Origin: Bacteroidota bacterium
Lineage (GTDB): Bacteria > Bacteroidota > Ignavibacteria > UBA10030 > UBA8401
Length of the DNA stretch: 64,000 bases
Reading direction: 5' to 3'
NCBI GenBank assembly: GCA_021796215.1
Contig: JAJYOK010000003.1
Span: forward strand, 186,001 to 250,000
Under the pieces are notes generated by a model. It had not been told where the DNA came from and ran no database searches. It saw only the letters and a program-made list of their open reading frames with translations. Shown in pieces: positions 16,763 to 25,529 of the stretch. Every line of letters starts with the position of its first letter. Position 1 is the stretch's first letter. Made by a program: the position numbers and the translations under genes.

Positions 16763-18202
16763 TCACGATTGCTTGTTATCATTTTCTAAAGACAATGGAA
16801 AATCTGCGGGCGCGAACTTTTCCTGAAAAAGTTTTTCCGTCAGGCGGTGTACAAATAATTGTATGTACATAAAAAGGAATTTTCCCGCGCCGTGAACGTA
16901 CAATTGCACGGACAACAATTTCCATTCGTCAGAAATGCGCCTTCCCGTCTTCCCAACAATGCGGACAAGCCGGTACAGCATGACCCTCAATGTTTTCCTC
17001 GTTTGCGGATTAAACACGTGAATATCCACGTTGCGAGCCATACCGGTTGCCAACTCAAATTTGTACTGCTCTGTGCCGCGCAAAAAATCAACAACGCGAA
17101 CTTTGCTCTGTATCGCATTTTCAATCATCGTCAGTAACAGAGCTCTGCTTGGACTTTTCTTCGCACCGGGGGCTGTGTCATCGAACCCGGAAAGATAATC
17201 GTAGCATCGCCCCTTAAAAATAAAACCGACGCGCAACGCAATGCGCACGCCCGCGAACCGGACTGCTTTAAACCACAGGACGCGTTGTTTGTAAAACGCG
17301 CTGAGAACATCGCTTTGAAATTGAGTGAATCTGTGGTCTGAAAAAAGGCCGGCATACCCCAGCCTGTTCCATCGCAATTGATGTAACTGAACCAGATCGC
17401 GATAGGCGCTCGCGAAAGATGACCACGTCTCAATGGTTTCAATCGAGAACGGAGGATGTGCAACGAATTCTTTCTTCACCTGATTCACGCGGTGCCGCAA
17501 ATTGGGATGAACGTCGAGATATTTCTCCATTGACTGCGGCGCGGCAAGGTATGGGCAGATTTCACCTTCCGCAACATTACACTCCCAATGCGATTTTTTC
17601 AATTCAGGCACAATGTATTTGTTCAGGGCACTCTGCTGAGGTACGTCCTGAAAATGAACTTCGTCGAAAAGATCGGCATGGGCAGCAAGATACGCGGAAA
17701 ATTCTTTTGCAACTTCAACGCCATTCTCCGGAAGTACAATGATATCGAGATAATCGCTGGGCCCATATTCTGCCGGCAAGCCGCGATTCTCCTTTGATGC
17801 GATTCCGCAGCCAAGCATCCGCAAGCGGCTGTACATCACGTTGTCTCTTTGTGAATATCCATGGTGGCACACATAATACTTTTGGAGAAACAACGGGATG
17901 ATTCCTACCAGAGCGCCGGAGCGCCGGAATGTAATTATATGCAGTTGAAACTTTGTTCCGTAATGTTTCCACCAGAACCATTGCCACGCAAACAGTTGAT
18001 AGACATGAACAGGGCACTGTTCGACAAGCTTTTCCCACTCATCCCGAAGCATCAGGAATTCCGTTTCACGGGTAACCACCTTCACTTCGAGCGGTGCATT
18101 TTCTGTCTTCAAATGCGGCTGGGACCGTTCCGATTCCTTCACTCGCTCAGCAGGCGCAGATACAGAAGACAGCAATTGAGCTTCAGCTCTTGAATTTTTC
18201 AT
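16763..18202 (-). CDS. Second CelD/FemAB-like GNAT protein of the locus
   Basis: 479 residues from the ATG at 18202, with GGTGAG upstream; it overlaps the deacetylase stop by 20 bases, so translation is probably coupled. An N-terminal GNAT-like part (WEKLVEQCPVHVYQLFAWQ, FQLHIITFRRSGALVGIIPL) is followed by a CelD-type C-terminal part (HPNLRHRVNQVKKEF, QLRWNRLGYAGLFSD, VLWFKAVRFAGVRIALRVGF, YDYLSGFDDT, VDFLRGTEQYKFELA). The family transfers acyl or aminoacyl groups, often in polysaccharide or cell-wall synthesis. It is only distantly similar to the GNAT protein at 12149-13396, so the two probably act on different acceptors or donors. A hydrophobic stretch near residues 440-455 (GKFLFMYIQLFVHRL) may bring it to the membrane. 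Confidence 0.8.
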   Translation of the reverse strand: MKNSRAEAQLLSSVSAPAERVKESERSQPHLKTENAPLEVKVVTRETEFLMLRDEWEKLVEQCPVHVYQLFAWQWFWWKHYGTKFQLHIITFRRSGALVGIIPLFLQKYYVCHHGYSQRDNVMYSRLRMLGCGIASKENRGLPAEYGPSDYLDIIVLPENGVEVAKEFSAYLAAHADLFDEVHFQDVPQQSALNKYIVPELKKSHWECNVAEGEICPYLAAPQSMEKYLDVHPNLRHRVNQVKKEFVAHPPFSIETIETWSSFASAYRDLVQLHQLRWNRLGYAGLFSDHRFTQFQSDVLSAFYKQRVLWFKAVRFAGVRIALRVGFIFKGRCYDYLSGFDDTAPGAKKSPSRALLLTMIENAIQSKVRVVDFLRGTEQYKFELATGMARNVDIHVFNPQTRKTLRVMLYRLVRIVGKTGRRISDEWKLLSVQLYVHGAGKFLFMYIQLFVHRLTEKLFQEKFAPADFPLSLENDNKQS

Positions 18203-19157
18203 AATCACTCACCGAATGATGTAATGGTTCGATCGAATGAAACGGCGGCACAAGCAGTTCGTTTTCATAGCCGCGTTGTTTTTTTCTGAGAATTTTTCCG
18301 GCAGTCCATCGCAGCCAACTGTAATACTGGTAAAGATTTGAGACCCGAACGGCAAGCTGTGAATTTGTCGTTGAATTCAAGATCGGAATACGGCGCAGCT
18401 CGTATACGTCTCTTCCAAAAAAAGCCGGACCCGTCCACACACTGCACGCATGGACAAATCCGGCACTCGCTACCATTTGTTTCACTGCCTCGTTCACAAG
18501 TCCGTATGGATATGAAAAACTGAGCACCGGCGCGTTGAGAAGAATTTCAAGAAGAACGCGTGCGCGTGAAATTTCTTCCCATGCACGATCCTCTTTCACT
18601 TCGGTGAGTCTTATGTGGCTCATCGAATGCGCTCCGATTTCAATTCCCGCTTCATGCATTTCCAAAATATGGTTGTCATCCAACAACGGCACCTGCGGAA
18701 GTTTAAGGTGCGCATCCCACACATTGGTTCTGATCGAGCGGTCTCCCAGCACAAATACAACCGCCTTCATACCGAATTCCTGTAACAACGGAAATGCAAT
18801 TTGATATGTATCCAGATATCCGTCATCGAATGTTAAAATGATCGGCTTGTGCGGCAACTCCAAACGTTTCTCAGAGGCAATCCGGTAATCTTCAAACGTG
18901 ATGGGCGTAAATCCCCACCGGTCCAGCCATTCAAGATGTTTGCGGAATTCGTCTTCAGGGAGACAGAATTTGCAGACATTTTCTTTTCCGGCGTTTTTCA
19001 CGATACGGTGATAAACCAGAATTTTGATTGTACGAGAACCGTTTTGTCTCAACGACTCGCTTTCCGCTCTTTCCGGCGGTTGTGTCTGATATCTATGTTC
19101 AGGAATCATATTCAGCCCGCTGTTCTTTTCAAATAAGAATGCAAACTCCTGCTGCAT
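18183..19157 (-). CDS. Polysaccharide deacetylase (NodB fold)
   Basis: 324 residues. The NodB homology domain shows ILTFDDGYLDT (the catalytic base and metal Asp), GAHSMSHIRL (HxxxH metal ligands) and LSFSYPYG. Members remove N- or O-acetyl groups from sugars. No signal peptide or membrane helix is seen, so this one likely works in the cytoplasm or on lipid-linked intermediates, as in other exopolysaccharide loci. KILVYHRIV opens the domain at about residue 46. Its start codon directly follows the stop of the GT4-type glycosyltransferase, and its end overlaps the next GNAT gene, both signs of a single transcript. Confidence 0.9.
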   Translation of the reverse strand: MQQEFAFLFEKNSGLNMIPEHRYQTQPPERAESESLRQNGSRTIKILVYHRIVKNAGKENVCKFCLPEDEFRKHLEWLDRWGFTPITFEDYRIASEKRLELPHKPIILTFDDGYLDTYQIAFPLLQEFGMKAVVFVLGDRSIRTNVWDAHLKLPQVPLLDDNHILEMHEAGIEIGAHSMSHIRLTEVKEDRAWEEISRARVLLEILLNAPVLSFSYPYGLVNEAVKQMVASAGFVHACSVWTGPAFFGRDVYELRRIPILNSTTNSQLAVRVSNLYQYYSWLRWTAGKILRKKQRGYENELLVPPFHSIEPLHHSVSDYEKFKS

Positions 19158-20411
19158 TTAGTACACCGTGATTTGTCGTTTGACTGTATTTCCATTGGTA
19201 TTGCGCATAACGTGAGGTTTATTTCTGTGCACAATTTCCTCATAGCATTCTTCCATGCGGCGGCTGATAATTGACCAATCGTAGCGCGTACGCGCTATTT
19301 CGTATCCACATGCAGCAAGCCGCTCTCTTTTTTGCTTGTCATTGAGAAGTTCAACAATCGCATCAGCAAACGATGAAGGCTTGTCCCGCACCAAAAGCGA
19401 TTCACCGTCTTGGACATCAATTCCTTCGCAACCAATGCTTGTCGTGACAATCGGTTTATTTACCGCCATCGCTTCGACAACTTTGAGGCGCGTTCCCCCT
19501 CCCATGCGGAGAGGCACGACATAAACACTTGCTTTTTGCATATACGGACGCACATCTTCAACGTAACCGGTGATAATAATATTGTGTGACGCCCGCTTTA
19601 AAAGATTTTTCGGCGGTTGGCTTCCGACAATGTAAAGTTTTACCCCGGGAATTTTTTTAAGCACCAGAGGGAAAATTTCATTGAGGAAATACAACATTCC
19701 GTCGTAATTCGGAACGTAACCCATCATTCCCGTGAACACAAGCGAAAACGGTTCAATAGACGCATCCGCCGGAGTAAAATAAGAAGTATCAACGCCGTTC
19801 GGAATAACGTATTTCGGAATTTCCGGCACATCGTTATCGAGAATGGATTTGTCTCTCGACGATGTTGCAAAAATTGCATCGCTTTTTTTGCACGCTTTGA
19901 TCTCTTCGGAAAAGAATGTTTTATATTCCCGGCGATAATACATACGGCGCAAGAACGATGGCACGCTTGCCCCAATCCGCCGGAAGTTGTCATACTCGAC
20001 ATTGTGTGCATCGAGAATTGTGACAGCATCCGTCTCGTACTGAAATGCACCCATCACGGCAAATTCCAATTGCACGATATCGTATTCATTTTTCTCCAGC
20101 AGTCTGTTTATCAGCAATTGCATTTCGTGAGTGTACGTGATTAATCGGGAAAAGCTTTGTTTTGTCAGAAGAGCGTACGACTGGCCTACCCGCCGGTTAT
20201 GTTGAATCCATGGATGCGGCGGTATGAGGTGGATATTGTTTACTTGTTTTCCGAAGTGTTCGTTGAGAAGCCGATAATCTTTTTGATTGCCGTACGCTGC
20301 TATGGTCACATTGTGGTGCTCTGCCATATGTTTCAGCAAATGGTAAATGCGTAACGCGCCGCCAAATGTCGGCGGTACCGGTGTGTACGGCATTACATGC
20401 AGAATTTTCAT
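19158..20411 (-). CDS. Glycosyltransferase, GT4-like (GT-B fold)
   Basis: 417 residues. The N-terminal acceptor domain begins MKILHVMPYTPVPPTFGGAL, with GGALRIYHLLKHMAEHHNV typical of GT4. The C-terminal donor domain shows VFTGMMGYVPNYDGMLYFLN, KLYIVGSQPP, ITGYVEDVRPYMQKASVYVV, RMGGGTRLKVVEAMAVNKPI and VTTSIGCEGIDVQDGESLLV. The sequence resembles sugar transferases seen with EpsH/exosortase-type exopolysaccharide loci, though no exosortase is in the window. It acts in the cytoplasm on the lipid-linked repeat unit. The stop abuts the deacetylase start, and 48 bases separate it from the WecG-type gene. Confidence 0.9.
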   Translation of the reverse strand: MKILHVMPYTPVPPTFGGALRIYHLLKHMAEHHNVTIAAYGNQKDYRLLNEHFGKQVNNIHLIPPHPWIQHNRRVGQSYALLTKQSFSRLITYTHEMQLLINRLLEKNEYDIVQLEFAVMGAFQYETDAVTILDAHNVEYDNFRRIGASVPSFLRRMYYRREYKTFFSEEIKACKKSDAIFATSSRDKSILDNDVPEIPKYVIPNGVDTSYFTPADASIEPFSLVFTGMMGYVPNYDGMLYFLNEIFPLVLKKIPGVKLYIVGSQPPKNLLKRASHNIIITGYVEDVRPYMQKASVYVVPLRMGGGTRLKVVEAMAVNKPIVTTSIGCEGIDVQDGESLLVRDKPSSFADAIVELLNDKQKRERLAACGYEIARTRYDWSIISRRMEECYEEIVHRNKPHVMRNTNGNTVKRQITVY

Positions 20412-20459
20412 GCGTTCATTTCCCTTGAGAATAGAAATACATTTTTACGATGTGAAAAT

Positions 20460-21377
20460 TCATGAGAACACTCTTTCCCTAATTATTTTTTGGAGCCTTC
20501 GCGGGAAAAGCTTTTTTGCAAAAAGGAGGGAAAAGAACATCGGAATTTCGACGATCACTCTCTCCCATTTCGCATTTGGCTCCTGTATAAAGCGATAAAA
20601 CCATTCGAACCCGATTTTACGAATCCACAACGGCGCTCTTTTCCGCGTTAACGAGAGGAAATCAAACAGACCTCCGACCGCTATACAGATTTTTGCTTTC
20701 AACTCATGCGCATGACGGCTCGTCCATATTTCCTGCAGCGGAGTTCCAAGCGCGACAAGAACAATATCAGGGTGCACAGCATTAATTTCGTCAACGATCA
20801 TCGCTTCTTCACCGGAACGGAAATGCCCTTCGTGAAATCCGACGATGCGGAGACGCGGATATTTGAGGAACAAAAGCATGCAGCACCGCTCTACAACCTG
20901 AAGTTTTGCACCGAATAAATACACCGACCAACCGCGTTCTTCAGCAATTTTTAAAATCGCAGGGGTGAAATCTGTCCCGTTTAGATTTTCTATGATAGGA
21001 TGCCCGGTAAAACGTCCGCCGATTTTCAATCCGCTGCCGTCTGCCAAAACCAAATCTCCCAAATTGATGCAATATTTGAGAACGCGATTCCGTTGTGCGA
21101 CACAAATACTGTGAACATTGCTGAAAAATATTTTTCTCGCTCGTCCTGAATTTTCTTCCACATAGCGGGAGACAATTTTTCGCGCGGTGTCACCGTCTAT
21201 ATTATCAATTCTTGTTCCCAGCAAATAAAAAGTTTGAAGGTTAAATTGCGGTTCCGTTTCCGCTGTTCCGCTCTTCACCTCATAGCGCAGCAGCGTGCGT
21301 GTCTTCACGCTGTCGTTGAATTCCCTTTGTTGCACTCCGACTCGTTCAGCAACATTTTTTCTTTTTTCTTCAACCAT
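20460..21377 (-). CDS. WecG/TagA/CpsF family glycosyltransferase
   Basis: 305 residues from the ATG at 21377 (MVEEKRKN), which follows TTGGGGAAAG and overlaps the polymerase stop by 8 bases; an upstream ATG at 21434 would overlap by 65 bases and is less likely. Motifs of the family: FYLLGTRIDNIDGDTARKIV, FFSNVHSICVAQRN, LVLADGSGLKIGGRF, NGTDFTPAIL, WSVYLFGAKLQVVERC, VGFHEGHF, and DIVLVALGTPLQEIWTSRH. Members transfer ManNAcA, ManNAc or glucose to a lipid-linked first sugar, commonly as the second step after a WecA-type transferase. That fits the WecA-type fusion encoded divergently at 27461. The C-terminal end (IGFEWFYRFIQEPNAKW) is the usual family tail. Confidence 0.92.
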   Translation of the reverse strand: MVEEKRKNVAERVGVQQREFNDSVKTRTLLRYEVKSGTAETEPQFNLQTFYLLGTRIDNIDGDTARKIVSRYVEENSGRARKIFFSNVHSICVAQRNRVLKYCINLGDLVLADGSGLKIGGRFTGHPIIENLNGTDFTPAILKIAEERGWSVYLFGAKLQVVERCCMLLFLKYPRLRIVGFHEGHFRSGEEAMIVDEINAVHPDIVLVALGTPLQEIWTSRHAHELKAKICIAVGGLFDFLSLTRKRAPLWIRKIGFEWFYRFIQEPNAKWERVIVEIPMFFSLLFAKKLFPRRLQKIIRERVFS

Positions 21378-22929
21378 TGCTTTCCCCAAGGGGGCTTTCA
21401 ACTTGTTCATCGGCGATATGCGAACTCCGCGCATCGATGTATTCGAGAGCCGGAACTAATCCCATCAGTGTACCGAGATAAATCATATTGCGATAATAAG
21501 TTAGCTGGAGGTCGTAGTACGATACAACGATCTGATTAACCGCAGCTACGACGGCCAACGCGCATACGGCTTTCAAATAAGGGTTTTTCAGTTTCATGAA
21601 CACATTCGCCCCATGACATGCAAAACAATCGAGAAAAAACCAAAAAAGGAAATATCCGACAGCGCCGGTTTTGACAATCAACCAGAGCACTTCATCGTGC
21701 GGAATATAGTCGCGCAGCGGAAACGCAATCGGTACTAACTTTAGCGGCTGAAGGTACTTGTTGCCGAAACCGATACCTATGACCGGAGCAGTTTTCACGG
21801 TTTGTGCGAGATCGTACTTTTCTTGTTCGCGATAAAGGTTCGAGTAATAGCGGTCGCCTTCTTCTTCTTTATCTTTGGTTAATGCGGTCTTAATCAACTT
21901 CACCGGCGATGCAAGTTTGCTTTCACTGTTCCAAAATATTCCTGCATAGAGCGCAATAAGAATAAGGAACGGAAAAGCACCTTTGATGAATGCCCACGTC
22001 TGCCGCGGAGGAAGCAGCACGAAGAAAGCAGCCAGTGTCGGCACAATAGCGGCGTACGCCGCGCGCCGCTGCCCTGCAAAGAAACCCATCATTAAAGGAA
22101 ACAGTAAAAGAAGAAGCGCAAAGCGCTGGCTCGTCTTTGCATTGAACAGCACCAATGCGAACAACAGTACAACAAGCGTGAACATGAAGACAGGATCCTC
22201 ATGATTGGTCAATGTTGCAATTCCTCTAAAGGTGAACCCGAGATGGATGAATCGCTCGATAGCCTGAAAAGCTTTGAACGAAATCGCTAAGATACACACC
22301 CACAACAGCGCACGGACATCTTTTTCCGTCTGGACAATCTGCGGGACAAGCGCATACATTGCACCGAAATAAAAAAGCGCCCGCACTTCCCACAATGCCG
22401 GAAGAAAGCTTCCACCGGTTTTCAATCCGTATACGACAAAAGCGATAATGCCGACGTAAAAAGCAACCATTGTTCCCCACGCAGGAATTCGGTTCAAGTG
22501 CCTGTTCTTCCTGTAACAGAGTACGCCAAACCACACCGCAAGTATGAAAAGAAGTTGAACTTCAAGAGGATTAAGAACTGCGGCGCTGATGGAAGGCAGA
22601 TAAGGAATTTCTTTTATGTTGTGAAAATACGCCACCTTCAGCGTTATCGGATCGAATTCGGGAATAATGAATTGATCGAACAACAGCACAAATCCGATAA
22701 AAAGATAAAACCCCCATTCAACCCGGAACAATGTCAGCGTCGCAACGATGGTGAGTCCTACAAACGCAACAGCGGCAAAAATATTTCCGTACGTCAAAAT
22801 AAGAATTGCCGAAACGCCGAGTGTTCCTGCCAGCATGACGAGAATCGTTGCTTTGCTGTCGCGGGGAATGCCCAGCCACTCCACGCAACGAACAAAAGGC
22901 GAAATCTCCTTGACAAACGTTTCTGACAT
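21370..22929 (-). CDS. O-antigen ligase/Wzy-type polymerase membrane protein
   Basis: 519 residues with about 11-12 hydrophobic segments, from ATILVMLAGTLGVSAILILT near the start to AVCALAVVAAVNQIVVSYYD near the end. A long periplasmic loop (KLIKTALTKDKEEEGDRYYS, then TAPVIGIGFGNKYLQPL and YIPHDEVLWLIVKTGAVGY) carries the Wzy_C-type pattern with a conserved His (HDE). Such proteins polymerise lipid-linked repeats or ligate glycan to an acceptor in the periplasm. Its context (Wzz, BY-kinase, WecG-type transferase) suggests the polymerase role. It lies 12 bases downstream of the 55-residue membrane protein gene. Confidence 0.85.
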   Translation of the reverse strand: MSETFVKEISPFVRCVEWLGIPRDSKATILVMLAGTLGVSAILILTYGNIFAAVAFVGLTIVATLTLFRVEWGFYLFIGFVLLFDQFIIPEFDPITLKVAYFHNIKEIPYLPSISAAVLNPLEVQLLFILAVWFGVLCYRKNRHLNRIPAWGTMVAFYVGIIAFVVYGLKTGGSFLPALWEVRALFYFGAMYALVPQIVQTEKDVRALLWVCILAISFKAFQAIERFIHLGFTFRGIATLTNHEDPVFMFTLVVLLFALVLFNAKTSQRFALLLLLFPLMMGFFAGQRRAAYAAIVPTLAAFFVLLPPRQTWAFIKGAFPFLILIALYAGIFWNSESKLASPVKLIKTALTKDKEEEGDRYYSNLYREQEKYDLAQTVKTAPVIGIGFGNKYLQPLKLVPIAFPLRDYIPHDEVLWLIVKTGAVGYFLFWFFLDCFACHGANVFMKLKNPYLKAVCALAVVAAVNQIVVSYYDLQLTYYRNMIYLGTLMGLVPALEYIDARSSHIADEQVESPLGESNG

Positions 22930-22941
22930 AATTATGCGTTC

Positions 22942-23109
22942 TTACGGTTTAGGAATTTGTTTTGTGTAAAGCTCATAGAGAACAATCGCTACTTGCATCA
23001 GCGTGATCAGGGCAATAGTGAAGTAGGTAGAAATCTTCACGCGCTTCACATGCTTCCCGACGATAATGGCAAGAATATAACCTCCGATTAACCCTCCTAA
23101 AGACAGCAT
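22942..23109 (-). CDS. Small 55-residue two-helix membrane protein
   Basis: This short frame starts MLSLGGLIGGYILAIIVGKH and ends YELYTKQIPKP. Two hydrophobic helices (about residues 3-18 and 26-46) are joined by a basic loop (KHVKRVKIS). GGAG lies 9 bases before the ATG. It starts 6 bases after the BY-kinase stop and ends 12 bases before the polymerase start, leaving no room for another explanation of this gap. It could be a small partner of the polymerase or of Wzz. I do not recognise a family. Positive-inside loop and tight spacing make a real gene likely. Confidence 0.7.
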   Translation of the reverse strand: MLSLGGLIGGYILAIIVGKHVKRVKISTYFTIALITLMQVAIVLYELYTKQIPKP

Positions 23110-23115
23110 AACAAT

Positions 23116-23961
23116 CTACTCCTGTTCATCTTTCACGCGGTTCAAAATGAATCCGATTACTTGTCGTTCGTTTAACCGCCTGAACACTTTTTCCACATCG
23201 TGACGTTTCGTCATTGTGGAATCAACCACCATGACAACACCGTCGAGGCGATTTGCAAAAAGCACCGGAAAATCTTCTGTATTCATTGCCGGCATATCAA
23301 CGACGATGAATTCATAATCCTGCTGAAGCGCCGAAATGACATCGCTGAACGCAGTCATTTGCTCAAGCCTGAGGCGCTGTGGATTGGAGAAATTCAATGA
23401 GCGGTGAAAGCGATTCCCATTCGCTCCCCACTGCTGTCCATGCCCACTTAAAGATCCCGCTGAAAGAAGATGGAGATGGTCAACCGCCGTTTGCCACACA
23501 TGAATGTTGCTGCTGCTGAGCGCATCAAGCAAACCAGGCCCTTGCGGAGCGCCAAATACTTCATGCAAGGTTGGGTGTTGTATATTCAAATCCACAAGAA
23601 TTGTTTTTTTCTTGTATCCAAGCGTCAGCGAAACTGCAAGATTCGAAGCAACGAGAGATTTTCCTTCTCCCGCATTCGCGCTCGTGATTCCGAGAGCAAG
23701 CTGAACTTCATTTCCCTCTTTTGACAACAGTGAGTAGTTGAAAGAATTATAATAGGGAAATGCAACAGTTTGCGGATCCACTGTCCTTCTGCGTATGGGG
23801 TTCAGCACGATAGATTTGGGAATTTGTGTAATTGCCTTTGCTTGTGGATTTGCCGGAGGAATTGGCAAGCGGGAAATTCCTTCTTCAATGTGAATGTCCG
23901 TTTTATTTTCTTCATTCATTGAAATTACTTTAGCCTTCACGTTTAGTCCGTTTATGATCAC
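23116..23961 (-). CDS. CpsD/CapB-like BY-kinase ATPase
   Basis: About 281 residues. Walker A is ITSANAGEGKSLVASNLAV, the A' region TILVDLNIQHPTLHEVFG, and Walker B EFIVVDMPAMNTED. These regulators pair with Wzz-type proteins and control polymer length and export through tyrosine phosphorylation. Unlike classic members, there is no tyrosine cluster at the C-terminus, which ends FILNRVKDEQE, so autophosphorylation there is not possible. The frame begins with a GTG whose GTGA overlaps the Wzz stop; an ATG 14 codons in (MNEENKTDI, 23919) is an alternative. Gene order Wzz then kinase matches split Wzc systems. Confidence 0.88.
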   Translation of the reverse strand: MIINGLNVKAKVISMNEENKTDIHIEEGISRLPIPPANPQAKAITQIPKSIVLNPIRRRTVDPQTVAFPYYNSFNYSLLSKEGNEVQLALGITSANAGEGKSLVASNLAVSLTLGYKKKTILVDLNIQHPTLHEVFGAPQGPGLLDALSSSNIHVWQTAVDHLHLLSAGSLSGHGQQWGANGNRFHRSLNFSNPQRLRLEQMTAFSDVISALQQDYEFIVVDMPAMNTEDFPVLFANRLDGVVMVVDSTMTKRHDVEKVFRRLNERQVIGFILNRVKDEQE

Positions 23962-25307
23962 TGAGAAATACTGCTGCTTTCAGGGATGTAAGCGATGATT
24001 GGTTTTTGGTACACTTCAAAATCTTCCTTGTGACGCATTGTCGTATCAAGAAGCTCAGATGTTGCCGCAGTGAGCAGCCCGATAATCAGTCCCACACCTA
24101 GCCCGCCTAAAATAATCAGCAAGCGGTTTGGCTTTGACGGTTCCGTCGGCACTAATGGGGGATCTATAACGAGAAACTGATTTTTTTGCTCTCTGCCAAG
24201 ATCGCGTGTCGTACGCGCCTGTTCGAGTTTGATCTTCATCTCATTATAAAGTTTTCTATAAATGTCGAAATTTGATTCCGTGTTTTCATTTTCCTGATTA
24301 GTAACCGTTGATTGCTGCATGTCGCTGATGACCCTCGCTCTTTCCTGTTCAGCTTCCATTCGTTTGCTCTGCTGCTGGTCCACCGCTTTCTCAAGTGTTG
24401 AACGCATAACAACGAAAAGATCGCTGATTTGATGAGTGAGCTTCTGCACTTCGGGATACCTTTGTGTATATCTGTTTGAATAGTCGTCGTATTTGTTCAA
24501 GAGCGAATTCAACTGAGCCGCATAAGGAACATTCATTTGTCCTAATTCGTATGCCGCATTTCTTCCCTTATCGGTTTCCATCGGATCGGGATAGGTACGA
24601 ACAATTGCGAGCGCCCGTTCATAGGTTTTCGCTTGCGCGTTGATGTCGCGGAGATTCTGATCTGACTCCTCCAATTGCGAATTGATCATGTGCTCTGTTC
24701 CGGGCGATGTCTGAATATTCTGGCGCAGTTCCGTCAGCATTTCCTGCTGGCTCGTTTCGAAACGTTGACGTAATTCTTCCAATTTGTTCTCAAAAAATTC
24801 GACAGCCATTTCGTTCCGCTGGTTTTCTACCTGAATGATGGTTCGAATAAAAATATCGGCAAGAAGTTTTACCGCCTTTTGCGCCCGCACAGGATCAGTA
24901 TCAAGATAGGCGATCCTAAAGGACGACGAGCCGGGACGTTCTGTGGAAATGTTTTTCCGGACTTGCTTGAATAATTTTTGCTGCGCTTCTGTCGTCATCA
25001 TTCTTGGTCCTGCGAGCTGCAGGCTGTCCACAATAGACTGAATGGTATTCGTGCTGTACACAATTTCATTGAAGGTTTTTAAAATATCCTCAGATGCCAT
25101 TGTGACTGCCATTTCGTAGCTGACAAGCGGGTTGAGCACTTGGTCTCGTTGAACAAGAATTGTTGTTGACGATTCGTATTTGCGCGGCAACAGAAAAGCC
25201 CCCGCCGTGCAAATTGCGACTACGAGGACAACAGGAATGAAAATAAGTTTGCGCCTGCGTCGTAAAATTCTCAGAACTTGCTGTGCGTTAAACTGTGCAT
25301 ATTCCAA
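23958..25307 (-). CDS. Wzz/GumC-type chain length determinant
   Basis: 449 residues. I place the start at the TTG at 25307: AAGGAG lies 6 bases before it, whereas the TTG at 25313 directly touches that site. A cytoplasmic N-terminus with RRRRKLIFIP leads into the first membrane helix (VVLVVAICTAGAFLLP). A Wzz-type domain follows (YESSTTILVQRDQVLNPLV), then a long periplasmic coiled coil (about residues 160-370, rich in Gln/Glu), then GNVR-like PPLVPTEPSKPNRLLIILG and a second helix (GLGVGLIIGLLTAATSELLD). The protein sets polymer length together with the adjacent BY-kinase. It is the first gene of the minus-strand operon. Confidence 0.93.
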   Translation of the reverse strand: MEYAQFNAQQVLRILRRRRKLIFIPVVLVVAICTAGAFLLPRKYESSTTILVQRDQVLNPLVSYEMAVTMASEDILKTFNEIVYSTNTIQSIVDSLQLAGPRMMTTEAQQKLFKQVRKNISTERPGSSSFRIAYLDTDPVRAQKAVKLLADIFIRTIIQVENQRNEMAVEFFENKLEELRQRFETSQQEMLTELRQNIQTSPGTEHMINSQLEESDQNLRDINAQAKTYERALAIVRTYPDPMETDKGRNAAYELGQMNVPYAAQLNSLLNKYDDYSNRYTQRYPEVQKLTHQISDLFVVMRSTLEKAVDQQQSKRMEAEQERARVISDMQQSTVTNQENENTESNFDIYRKLYNEMKIKLEQARTTRDLGREQKNQFLVIDPPLVPTEPSKPNRLLIILGGLGVGLIIGLLTAATSELLDTTMRHKEDFEVYQKPIIAYIPESSSISQ

Positions 25308-25350
25308 CGGCAACTCCTTGTTTTTCTAATTCATCTTAAATCAACAACGA

Positions 25351-25359
25351 AGTATAGCA
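25351..25359 (-). promoter_or_regulatory. Candidate extended -10 promoter for the polysaccharide operon
   Basis: On the minus strand this reads TGCTATACT, an extended -10 (TGN plus TATACT, one mismatch to TATAAT), about 45 bases before the Wzz TTG start. No good -35 lies at the right distance, as expected for an extended -10, but Bacteroidota promoters often differ from this consensus. Position and spacing fit; no more can be claimed. Confidence 0.3.
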
Positions 25360-25501
25360 CAACTCGTGTGCCACAACATCTTTGTGCATAAAATGCCTGC
25401 TCATTACTGAATTATTCCGCAAACATGCAGCGCATGATTAAGATTTTTTTATTGCAATGCATCAGTTCTCTTTTCCGCAGAAGCTGAAGTGCGTAAGAAG
25501 G

Positions 25502-25529
25502 TTACATCGTCGCTGCAAAATTGTATAAG
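25502..25529 (+). promoter_or_regulatory. Candidate sigma70-like promoter toward Wza
   Basis: TTACAT at 25502-25507, a 16-base spacer, and TATAAG at 25524-25529 (five of six matches to TATAAT). It would give a leader of about 215 bases before the Wza ATG, containing the inverted repeat at 25684-25721. Consensus match only. Confidence 0.3.

Noticed and set aside
7535-25307. Exosortase/PEP-CTERM type system
   Set aside because: Several genes (CelD-type GNAT, deacetylase, GT4, Wzz, kinase) recall such loci, but no exosortase and no PEP-CTERM tail is visible; sorting tails here are of the T9SS type.
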